The notes beneath the pieces were generated by a model. The model worked only from the letters and a program-made list of their open reading frames with translations, did not search any database and was not told the origin of the DNA. From Nitrospiraceae bacterium (GTDB taxonomy: Bacteria; Nitrospirota; Thermodesulfovibrionia; UBA6902): a stretch of DNA of 11,088 bases. The stretch is taken from contig CP070644.1 in the NCBI GenBank assembly GCA_020354155.1, forward strand, positions 1,820,250 to 1,831,337, given 5' to 3'. The position numbers were made by a program, and so were the translations under genes. Positions 1-6,740 of the stretch are shown here, piece after piece; the first letter of the stretch is position 1; each line of letters opens with the position of its first letter.

Positions 1-347
1 AGAGACTCCGCAAAGGGGTGCAGAACATCTTTTCGTCTCAATGTAATTTTTGTATTCAGATGACCATTCCCGATCGACCTGGCATCAATTTTTATTTTAT
101 ACAGAGGGCCGACTACTCTGTGGGTGTAAAAAATGCCAAGGCATAAGATGCCGACAATTGTTATAAAAGAGCACAGTGCGCTTATGGTCAAAGATTGAGT
201 GATGAGCTCCGCTTTAAGAACAGTCATAATGATCAGAATAGCGCTAAAATGGGAATCCAATGATTGATGAATATTCAGATACAGGACAAAGGACACCCCG
301 GTACTGAGAATAAGGACAAGAAGAATAAGGGAAACAATCCTTTTCAC
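1..347 (-). CDS. HAMP-type inner-membrane protein, 3' end cut by window edge
   Basis: An open frame of 115 codons runs from a GTG start to the left window edge without a stop. The GTG is preceded by AAGGGAG about six bases upstream, which decides the start. Residues 4-23 are a hydrophobic first membrane segment; a short loop of about 30 residues follows; residues 53-74 form a second membrane segment. Directly after it comes RVVGPLYKIK, then ARSIGNGHLNTKI and a charged RRKD stretch. This matches the usual entry of a HAMP linker (conserved Pro after the membrane helix, then a Gly-rich turn between two helices). HAMP domains pass signals from membrane segments to chemoreceptor, kinase or cyclase domains; the output domain here is beyond the window. 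The periplasmic loop is too short for a normal ligand-binding domain. It follows the OB-fold gene after 121 bases in the same direction. HAMP assignment is from pattern, not a profile search. Confidence 0.7.
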   Translation of the reverse strand, partial: MKRIVSLILLVLILSTGVSFVLYLNIHQSLDSHFSAILIIMTVLKAELITQSLTISALCSFITIVGILCLGIFYTHRVVGPLYKIKIDARSIGNGHLNTKITLRRKDVLHPFAES

Positions 348-430
348 ATAGTCTCCCTTGATAATCTCTGATGGTTTCACAGGATATTCTCCATTTTTAT
401 ACTGGCGCTCCGACCTCACTACTCATGACA

Positions 431-465
431 GGTATAGTGAAAGCGATATTTCTTTCACCCATACC
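431..465 (-). terminator. hairpin just after the OB-fold gene stop, weak terminator or mRNA end structure
   Basis: GGTAT (431-435) pairs with ATACC (461-465) and GTGAAAG (437-443) pairs with CTTTCAC (452-458), giving a 12-bp stem with a small internal loop and an 8-base loop. It begins four bases after the TAA of the OB-fold gene. On the minus strand no T-run follows, so it is not a canonical intrinsic terminator. It may protect the 3' end of a processed transcript or cause partial termination before the HAMP gene. The rest of the 121-base gap shows nothing clear apart from the Shine-Dalgarno of the HAMP gene. Confidence 0.3.
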
Positions 466-468
466 TTC

Positions 469-885
469 TTATTCCTGAGGGGGTACTTTTTCGAAGACCG
501 CTTTGCTGTCTTCCTTGGGATGATGAGGCGGTGCATGAAGGGACTTGTCATCCAACACCTTGATGCTGGTGATTATTCTGATTGATTCAAATGTTTTATT
601 CAGTTCTCCGCTTCTAAAGTTCCTCAGGGGCACACCGCCTTGATATTCTATCCTGTCCCCTTCCGATACTTCTGTACCCAGAAGACTGGTCATTGTGGCT
701 ATCCAGACGCTTTCACCCCCCTCAAGAAGTTCCAGATAGAGGTATTTACCTGCATATTCTGAATGAATGATTGTAGCAACACGTGGTCGTGCTGCATAAG
801 GCACAACCTCCTGTGCTGATATGTCTGATTTAAAAACAGGAAGATAACAGAGACTTAGTATTATAGCTATTTTTCGTACTGTCAT
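469..885 (-). CDS. small exported protein with NrfJ-like OB-fold
   Basis: 138 residues. The start ATG has a very good Shine-Dalgarno (GAAGGAG, six bases upstream). Residues 1-24 look like a Sec signal peptide, with probable cleavage after Ile-Ser-Ala. The mature part has a beta-rich pattern: YLYLEL, GESVWIATM, a Glu-Gly-Asp-Arg turn (75-78), then GGVPLRNFRSGELNKTFESI. This order (a strand pair ending in V/I-W-I-A, a hydrophilic turn, then a G-x-P/M-x-x-x-F-x-S-x-x-L-x-x-T-F motif) resembles the small periplasmic OB-fold proteins annotated as NrfJ-related near multiheme cytochrome genes. The C-terminal 30 residues are His/Pro/Lys rich and probably disordered. It starts 42 bases after the dodecaheme stop, so is likely co-transcribed with it. 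Role unknown; metal or heme handling, or support of cytochrome maturation, are guesses. No heme motif is present. Confidence 0.75.
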   Translation of the reverse strand: MTVRKIAIILSLCYLPVFKSDISAQEVVPYAARPRVATIIHSEYAGKYLYLELLEGGESVWIATMTSLLGTEVSEGDRIEYQGGVPLRNFRSGELNKTFESIRIITSIKVLDDKSLHAPPHHPKEDSKAVFEKVPPQE

Positions 886-927
886 TTCACTCCTTCAATG
901 GAAATCATTTTCCAATCAGTGATCAAT

Positions 928-2655
928 CTATGGATACGGTCTGTTATTATGATTGCTGGCATGACAATACAGAGAACACTGGCCACTAAATATTCCTGTA
1001 TCATCAAAACGAATACCGCCCCCCCCCTGCTCGGGCTGCACACTGGTAACATCAAAGTTTATCAGATGAGAGTTATTAAGAGCATTACCCTGTGTCACGC
1101 TTATTCCATGTGCATCATGACAGGTTGAACAGGGGGCCTGATAGGTCACTATATGAGAGTTATGCCCGCTAAAACTTTCATTTGCCAGAATACTGTTCCT
1201 GTCATGACACTTGTAGCAGAGGGCATAACTCGTGGGACTCTCTGATGTATTATCCTGGGTGGTGTAGTTTCGTTCAAGAAGGTATTCATTGTTAGACCCA
1301 TGAGGGCCTCTTGGGCCACTTAGGTTATCGTTATTGTGACAGTCAGTGCAGAAGATTATGCTTGCAGTCGTGAGAGGAGGAATGAGACTGGGAACATTCA
1401 TATTTACCCCCTGCACTGCCACGGGATGAAATGAAGGATTTGAAGCTTCAAACTCACTACGGGTATTCAGCTGCTGGATCTGCCGGTCAATTGAAAAAAC
1501 GGTAGTTACATTATTGTCAGCATGGCACTTAAAGCAGATCTCATACTCATTTGCCGAAACCGTGATGAACTGGCCTAACATATTAACCCCGGACACTCCC
1601 TCGATTGCCCCGGAGACCGCTGGAGCAGCAGGCGATGCATTTGCATTTGTCCAGTGCCCATTATGACAGTCTGCACATTCAACATGGTTTGGAACGGTGC
1701 CTGATGTAAAGTCCTCTAAGGGTTCATGGAGGCCTGTATAGTTCTGCACAGCATGTTTAAAAAACTTCCCAAACTCCGCCTCCATATCAATACCGGCAAC
1801 ATTGCCGTTATGACAGACAAGACAATTATCTTCTTCGAATACATACTGTAAAAGCCTTTCATGTCCGGCTGCAGAATGGGGAGTATGGCAATTCGTACAC
1901 CCATTTTCTGCAACGGTAAAATATGCCGACCCCGGCCACGGATTTGATCCCGTACCATTCCATGTGGCGCTCGATAGAGCATGAGAACTTGAGGTCCAGC
2001 CATTTTTTATATGACAGGATGTGCACAGAGCTGACGATGCATTGGTCATCACAAGAAAGTCTCCATAGGTATTGTCATGAGGATCATGGCACGTTGTACA
2101 CTGGAGCTGCTGATTATTGTCCAGGCTTATATGGGCCGGCAGAGAGAGAGGCTGCTCAAGTTCAACATTGCTGAGCGCAAGGTTACTGTCATAGACAAAA
2201 GAGATCGGGTGGTCGTCTGAAAGGTCCGTTCCAAGCTTGGAAGCGATATCAGGAAAAAACCGGACCCCTCCGGCAAAGGCTATCTCCTGCGACGAAGAAA
2301 CCAGTGCTCCCAGGGCAATTGTCCCGTCATGACAGCTGAGACACAGCTTTGATGAACCAGTGGGCTGGCCCACAGTGGCATACATGGTTGAGCTCTGATA
2401 TGGTACATAGGTCGTCGTGGAATCCTGGCGGTTCCACAGTAACGATATATCAGTTCTTGCATGGTGAGGCGCATGGCAAAAAATACATACTCTGGTTTCA
2501 AAGATAGCTTTAATGGTGCCGGGCCCGGATACAGACAGGTTATGTTTACTATCAATAATGCTCCCTGTCGGCTGAGCATACAGAGAAGATTTGCAGAGCA
2601 GGACTGACACTCCTGCCACGAAACAGAGAACTGTGATTTTCAAAAACCCTTTCAT
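928..2655 (-). CDS. exported dodecaheme c-type cytochrome with N-terminal tetraheme domain
   Basis: 575 residues. Residues 1-27 form a signal peptide (cleavage likely after Leu-Tyr-Ala). Eleven CXXCH motifs begin at residues 57, 105, 186, 211, 253, 278, 327, 374, 436, 480 and 509, and one CX3CH (CSLYCH) begins at 560. Residues about 30-216 align by eye with the whole mature tetraheme protein encoded at 9060-9692: the same motif spacing, LLWN after heme 1, CLSCHDG at heme 2, a DHPIS stretch, CTTCHDPHD at heme 3, and ASSALC-SCHIK at heme 4. Non-motif histidines at 38, 64, 149 and 193 match those of that protein and are candidate distal heme ligands. Residues 217-575 add eight hemes of the NapC/c3-like doubled CXXCH style. 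The start has AAAGG about eight bases upstream. The protein would act in the periplasm or outside the cell as an electron carrier. The gene follows the second NHL lipoprotein after 67 bases. Confidence 0.93.
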   Translation of the reverse strand: MKGFLKITVLCFVAGVSVLLCKSSLYAQPTGSIIDSKHNLSVSGPGTIKAIFETRVCIFCHAPHHARTDISLLWNRQDSTTTYVPYQSSTMYATVGQPTGSSKLCLSCHDGTIALGALVSSSQEIAFAGGVRFFPDIASKLGTDLSDDHPISFVYDSNLALSNVELEQPLSLPAHISLDNNQQLQCTTCHDPHDNTYGDFLVMTNASSALCTSCHIKNGWTSSSHALSSATWNGTGSNPWPGSAYFTVAENGCTNCHTPHSAAGHERLLQYVFEEDNCLVCHNGNVAGIDMEAEFGKFFKHAVQNYTGLHEPLEDFTSGTVPNHVECADCHNGHWTNANASPAAPAVSGAIEGVSGVNMLGQFITVSANEYEICFKCHADNNVTTVFSIDRQIQQLNTRSEFEASNPSFHPVAVQGVNMNVPSLIPPLTTASIIFCTDCHNNDNLSGPRGPHGSNNEYLLERNYTTQDNTSESPTSYALCYKCHDRNSILANESFSGHNSHIVTYQAPCSTCHDAHGISVTQGNALNNSHLINFDVTSVQPEQGGGGIRFDDTGIFSGQCSLYCHASNHNNRPYP

Positions 2656-2673
2656 ACCACTACCTTTACTTAT

Positions 2674-2702
2674 AGTATAGCGGATACGTGTGCCATCAGG
2701 AA
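2674..2702 (-). promoter_or_regulatory. possible sigma-70 type promoter before the dodecaheme gene
   Basis: On the minus strand TTCCTG (2702-2697) and TATACT (2679-2674) are separated by 17 bases. The -10 matches five of six consensus bases, but the -35 matches only two. It would give a transcript starting close to the Shine-Dalgarno at about 2661. It may allow extra expression of the dodecaheme gene inside the operon. Weak support. Confidence 0.22.
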
Positions 2703-2722
2703 TAAAAGATCTTACATTACAC

Positions 2723-3775
2723 TTATGGCGTAGTGTACCGCTCTTCTTTCAGGTATTGAAAAACCTGAATTCTGTTATTGTACGAGTCTGCAACATATAT
2801 TTTATCATCACTATCAATGTATATACCAGAGGGAAGCCAGAATTCCCCGTAGGAATTTCCGGGGCCACCGAAAGCCATCAGCAGATCTCCACCTTCGTTA
2901 AAAATCTGCACATTGTCGAAGAGGGCATCAACGACATAGATATTACCGTCACTATCAACAGCTACCCCTCTCGGACGGGAGAAATATCCGGGGCCGTCAC
3001 CTGCTTTGCCAAAAGAACGAATAAAAATCCCCTCTGGCGTAAAAATCTGAATTCTGAAATTAAGAGAATCCGTTACAAAAATATTGCCGCTGCGTGAGAC
3101 AAAAATGTTGGTTGGGAAGTTAAACATTCCCGGCTCAGTCCCTGTCTTTCCCATCGTGCCCCTGAATGCATGATCCTGAAGGTCATACCGTATGATTTGC
3201 GAGCTTACCGTATCAACGACGAGGAGCTCCCCGGTCTCCCTGTTTACTGCTACTCCCGTTGGCCTCTCCAGAAAGTTTTTCCCTATATCCTTGACATATG
3301 TCTTTCCATGGTCACTAAACACCCTCACAACGCCTGATGCCGAGTCCGTTACATATACATAACCATGCATGTCAGCCGCTACTCCAATGGGAAAGGAAAG
3401 TGATACCTCTCCATTCGGAAAGGTATAATAATCGTTCTGCTGCTCATCAAATACATGCACGCATTTACAAAAGCTGTCAACAACATAGAGCCTGTGATCA
3501 GAATCCGTCAACACTCCATAGGGGTTGACCATGGGTGTTTCTTTTCTGCCCTTAATAAAGTTCAGGAGTTTTTTCGAAAGAGATTCCTGAATATTGATGT
3601 CCTCCGGACTTGACAGAGCATTGACAAAGTGTATTCTCGGCACCTCAGGGGGGGGCGGCCATAATAGGTCAGGCAGATTTTTTTTCGTTACCGCAATCTC
3701 CTTAAAGCAGCCATGAAGAAAAAAAATCATGACAATACCTGAAATCAGAACGATGATGCCTCTCGTCTTTTTCAT
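2723..3775 (-). CDS. NHL-repeat six-bladed beta-propeller lipoprotein (copy 2 of 2)
   Basis: 350 residues. The N-terminus is a lipoprotein signal ending in the lipobox Leu-His-Gly-Cys, with Cys23 as the lipidated residue. A short linker contains WPPPPEVPRIHF (39-50), shared in form with the other NHL protein of this window. Six NHL-type blades follow at about residues 84-109, 128-153, 170-197, 219-245, 266-292 and 314-339; the last three are nearly consensus (P-x-G-V/I, D-x-D-x-I-Y-V-x-D, N-x-R/V-I/Q-I/V-F). NHL propellers are binding scaffolds without catalysis. A Cys-Lys-Cys pair sits in blade 1 (103-105). The start ATG has AAAGGA seven bases upstream. The gene lies 22 bases after the barrel gene and before the dodecaheme gene, so it is probably translated with them. 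NHL lipoproteins are known neighbours of Geobacter filament-cytochrome genes; a scaffold or assembly role in the envelope is inferred. Confidence 0.88.
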   Translation of the reverse strand: MKKTRGIIVLISGIVMIFFLHGCFKEIAVTKKNLPDLLWPPPPEVPRIHFVNALSSPEDINIQESLSKKLLNFIKGRKETPMVNPYGVLTDSDHRLYVVDSFCKCVHVFDEQQNDYYTFPNGEVSLSFPIGVAADMHGYVYVTDSASGVVRVFSDHGKTYVKDIGKNFLERPTGVAVNRETGELLVVDTVSSQIIRYDLQDHAFRGTMGKTGTEPGMFNFPTNIFVSRSGNIFVTDSLNFRIQIFTPEGIFIRSFGKAGDGPGYFSRPRGVAVDSDGNIYVVDALFDNVQIFNEGGDLLMAFGGPGNSYGEFWLPSGIYIDSDDKIYVADSYNNRIQVFQYLKEERYTTP

Positions 3776-3797
3776 AATCTATCCTTTATCATGTTGT

Positions 3798-5792
3798 TTA
3801 AAACAGTCTCCTGCTTAGGATAAAACGCAGAGCATTATTTTTTATGGTTTCTCCAACAATATTATCCTCGTTTTCATCATATGTATAGGTTATCCTGCCG
3901 CTGTATATTCTGTAAAACCAATCAAGTGCCACAAGCAGTCCCTGATTTACACTGCTCTGAGACGGGCTTGAGATGCTGTTATAAAAACCATTTGCCGAAA
4001 ATTTAGCACGGTTGGAGATCACCTTTTCATAGCTCGCAATAATATTTGTGAGCTTCTCGGTCTCATCCCTTTCTATAAATTTAGTCGCTGTATAGGCAAT
4101 GGAAAATCTCATAACTGAATAATAGGTGGGCTGCAGGGTGATAACCTCCGAGATAGTTGCTCTCTCCAGCGGCAGCGATGATGAGTCCCTGTTCTCAAAG
4201 GACAAACCCGTTTCACTCCATGGCATTTTCAATGCCACACCAAAGAGATGAGATTTATCATAATACAATTCATCAGTGCTTGATCGAATGCCTTTGATGA
4301 AATACTGTCTGGATTTACTGAACCGGTAATAGATGTCCATCGTCTTGACCAGATTGAGGCTTACGCCGTAGGATTGATCGTGCGTCCAGTAGTCAAAGGG
4401 ATAGAGAATGCGGTACTCATAATCAATCAGCACCGGCGCTCCAGCCGAACAATCAAGGACTGCATCCAGGAGACCGCCAATAATACATCGTATTCTGGTC
4501 AGCGAACCTGTCCTTGAGATGATATAGTTGCCGGGTTCGGGATAAACAAAGCCCGAGCTGTCTTTTACAATTATCGAATTTATATCTATATCCTCCTGTT
4601 TCAGGTCAGTAAAGGCGCTGGTAAGAGAAACAGGCTCATCGTTCACGCGACTAAAGTCCGAAGAACTATCCACTTTCGTTACATTAAACTGCTGCCCCAT
4701 TTCGGCCCGTATTGAACCCACAGGAAGGTTCCGGTAGTAAAGAAAAGCTGCTCCAGAATCATAACGCACCTCCTCACTGCCGGTGGTACGGAACCGAATT
4801 GCACTGGCATTGACACTGGTCGTAAGATTTTCATAGAGAAGATGGGTCAGATTAAAGTGCCCCGATGCCGTATTTTCATCCGTTCCTGTTGCGTTGAGCT
4901 CATTAAAGAGTTTGCGCTTCCCATATCGTAATCTGTACTGAGTACGCAGGTTCTTTCTGTGTCTGAATGAGAGATTCTGGCTTGCAGAAACCCCCCTGTT
5001 TGTATTATTCGTGTTTTTTGTATCCGTATAGATCAGGGAAGATCTGAGAATGGCCTTATTATTTTCTAAAAAAGACCGGCTGTGCAGTAGGCTGAACAAC
5101 TGCTGTTCACTGTCAAGAACGTTCTCATTGAGTGTCTCGTCACTTGTACTGTAGGAGCCGCTTAGCTGAAAGCTTCCGAACTTACTCGTGTTGCTGCTAG
5201 TGAATTTCAGATCATCTCTGTCTTTATCTCCCGTGAAATAGCCTGATGTCTGGCTGTCCAAATGCATATAGCTTATTGAAGTTGGGAACAATCCGCTTTT
5301 TAAGACGAAATGTGACCCGTATGATGTCTCCTCCGTTTTGGTCCGGCCGCTAAAATTATTGTTCAAACTATCGGTCTGTCTTCTGGCAAACAGGGTCAGT
5401 GTATAGGGTTTACGGGGAAGGAGAACGAGCTCTGCATCATAGCCCTGGAGAAAAGAATCAGACGTCGTTACTGTTGACGATGGTCCGCTGCTGTTCGTTT
5501 CTCTCGACTGCTGCCATTCCGGGGAGATAACCAGCGAGTAGGTGGCAAGGGCAGGATGGTAGATCCATCCTCCTGTTGCGATGTCAAGTCTTTCAGTGAG
5601 ATCTGTTGTTTGATCTTTCCTGCTGACATAGGGTCCCTCCCGTGTCTCCTCCTCATATTCAAAATCAAGTTCCATGCCGAGCTTTGGTCTGTCCATGTGG
5701 AAATAATCCGCCGTGTAGGCCCGGACCTCGGTAAGCACAAGAACGGTCGTGATTGCCAGGAACATAAGAATACTGTGAATAACTGTTTTCAT
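3798..5792 (-). CDS. outer-membrane beta-barrel, putative porin of an electron conduit
   Basis: 664 residues. Residues 1-25 form a signal peptide (cleavage after Val-Arg-Ala). From about residue 60 to the end the chain alternates hydrophobic and polar residues in 8-14-residue strands separated by Ser/Asn/Thr/Asp-rich loops, with aromatic girdle residues. It ends in ...LSRRLF, the C-terminal Phe typical of outer-membrane barrels inserted by BamA. I estimate over twenty strands, the size of porin-cytochrome barrels, but cannot place each one. Residues about 386-462 interrupt the pattern with a compact beta domain (INSIIVKD, PEPGNYIISR, PVLIDYEY) that holds the only two cysteines, 436 and 448. 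No SD sits at normal spacing: GGAGG lies about 20 bases upstream of the ATG. The gene is between the pentaheme lipoprotein (29-base gap) and an NHL lipoprotein. The context suggests the barrel through which cytochromes pass electrons, or a secretion channel; the family is not one I recognise by name. Confidence 0.82.
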   Translation of the reverse strand: MKTVIHSILMFLAITTVLVLTEVRAYTADYFHMDRPKLGMELDFEYEEETREGPYVSRKDQTTDLTERLDIATGGWIYHPALATYSLVISPEWQQSRETNSSGPSSTVTTSDSFLQGYDAELVLLPRKPYTLTLFARRQTDSLNNNFSGRTKTEETSYGSHFVLKSGLFPTSISYMHLDSQTSGYFTGDKDRDDLKFTSSNTSKFGSFQLSGSYSTSDETLNENVLDSEQQLFSLLHSRSFLENNKAILRSSLIYTDTKNTNNTNRGVSASQNLSFRHRKNLRTQYRLRYGKRKLFNELNATGTDENTASGHFNLTHLLYENLTTSVNASAIRFRTTGSEEVRYDSGAAFLYYRNLPVGSIRAEMGQQFNVTKVDSSSDFSRVNDEPVSLTSAFTDLKQEDIDINSIIVKDSSGFVYPEPGNYIISRTGSLTRIRCIIGGLLDAVLDCSAGAPVLIDYEYRILYPFDYWTHDQSYGVSLNLVKTMDIYYRFSKSRQYFIKGIRSSTDELYYDKSHLFGVALKMPWSETGLSFENRDSSSLPLERATISEVITLQPTYYSVMRFSIAYTATKFIERDETEKLTNIIASYEKVISNRAKFSANGFYNSISSPSQSSVNQGLLVALDWFYRIYSGRITYTYDENEDNIVGETIKNNALRFILSRRLF

Positions 5793-5821
5793 GACTGAAA
5801 AAAGCCGCCCGCCTCCGGTTC

Positions 5822-6490
5822 TTAAAATATTTCAAAAAAATCTTTTTTGAGTAAAAACCTGTCTTTCCCTAAATGAGGGTTATGACAGAACGTGCACTCC
5901 TTGTCCTCCAGATGCTCTTCTATCTTCGTAATGGACTCCTCGATGTGACACTGGGAGCACAACTCCTTTGATGATTTCTTTAACAGCAGATAGGAGAACG
6001 AGGAATGGTGGTGGTGGTGGCACGTTGTGCACATCCCGGCAGACACCGGTCCATGAATCCAGAGATTCTTTGTAAATGCTGATGTGAATGACTTCGTTGT
6101 ATGACATTCAATACAAACTTCATTTTTTGGCAGCAGCAGTTCTTTTGGCAGGGACTGATAGCTCGGGAAAGATCCCGAGAACAGCTCTTTGCTTTCCCCT
6201 TTCATTACATGACAGAGATAGCACTGGCCCGCGCCATATGGCCCGTGAGTAGATGGCCAATTTTTCCTGACCGCTGCCTTTTTCCCCTCGCTCTGGACAA
6301 GGAGTGCTACCTGTGCCTTGGATGCATTTCCTTCAAGGGGAGGCACTCCCGTAAAAAAAAAAGTCAGGACCCTCTGTTTAGAATATTTATCGCATCCTGA
6401 AATGAATGTGAGCATGAAGGCGATGCTCACAAGCATCATCAAAGCATATCTCTGCCTGCCCCGGCGCTTCAATTCCCTGTCTTTATCCAT
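5822..6490 (-). CDS. pentaheme c-type cytochrome lipoprotein
   Basis: 222 residues. A positively charged N-terminus (to residue 15) and a hydrophobic stretch end in the lipobox Ile-Ser-Gly-Cys, so Cys33 is probably lipidated. Five CXXCH motifs begin at 90, 126, 154, 178 and 199. Each of two hemes is preceded by a matching HGPxxAGxC segment (His82 and His146), an internal repeat that supplies distal histidines; His193 and His206 are further candidates. Heme 3 is followed by a histidine run, so residues 158-162 read five His in a row, which is unusual. No clear Shine-Dalgarno precedes the ATG; a TTG six codons in would still give a good lipoprotein signal, so the start is uncertain. The protein is predicted to be anchored to a membrane as a small electron carrier next to the barrel encoded immediately downstream, as in porin-cytochrome conduits. 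It sits after a 250-base gap, which may hold its own promoter. Confidence 0.9.
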   Translation of the reverse strand: MDKDRELKRRGRQRYALMMLVSIAFMLTFISGCDKYSKQRVLTFFFTGVPPLEGNASKAQVALLVQSEGKKAAVRKNWPSTHGPYGAGQCYLCHVMKGESKELFSGSFPSYQSLPKELLLPKNEVCIECHTTKSFTSAFTKNLWIHGPVSAGMCTTCHHHHHSSFSYLLLKKSSKELCSQCHIEESITKIEEHLEDKECTFCHNPHLGKDRFLLKKDFFEIF

Positions 6491-6740
6491 GATAACAATT
6501 CATTATTTTCTATAGAGCAACTCCATACCCTACCCTGTCATTTTATTCCCCTTATCCCGTGCAAACTACAAGACCGGAAGCAGTCTCTACCTCTCTCTCC
6601 CTGTTTCCCGGGCCGGAAACCAATACGGGCTATGGCTTGGATATAACAATGACAGCATTCACATGTATTACACTATCCGTCACAGGCTTGATAGTATTAT
6701 GTTCCTATACGCTGGGGCAGTGATTTCTTCGGGTTTCCTG
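6491..6740 (-). other. 250-base non-coding gap between NHL lipoprotein and pentaheme genes
   Basis: No frame of useful length is open here. On the minus strand AGGGTATGGAGTTGCT (6531-6516) has GG and GC at the correct 12-base separation and a TTGCT -12 box, so it is a weak sigma-54 candidate that would start transcripts about 15 bases before the pentaheme ATG; its -24 box is otherwise poor. A 6-bp hairpin (GTTTCC 6603-6608 with GGAAAC 6615-6620) lacks a following T-run. The gap is long compared with the rest of the operon and may mark a transcript boundary. Confidence 0.3.

Noticed and set aside
358..585. Plus-strand open frame of 75 codons
   Set aside because: It overlaps the OB-fold gene antisense, has no protein-like composition or Shine-Dalgarno, and no recognisable domain.
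1120..2480. Recurring ATGACAG/TGTGCA-like short repeats that could suggest a CRISPR or other repeat array
   Set aside because: They are the codons of CXXCH motifs at irregular intervals inside an open gene; no regular spacers.
2679..2695. Sigma-54-like TGGCAC before the dodecaheme gene
   Set aside because: The GG to GC distance is 13 rather than 12 and the -12 box is CCGC rather than TTGC.
2690..3097. Plus-strand open frame of 135 codons
   Set aside because: Antisense to the NHL lipoprotein, whose blade repeats explain the sequence; no translation signal.
5793..5821. GC-rich stretch followed by six T before the barrel gene as terminator
   Set aside because: The GGCGGGCGGC tract has no complementary arm, so no stable hairpin forms.
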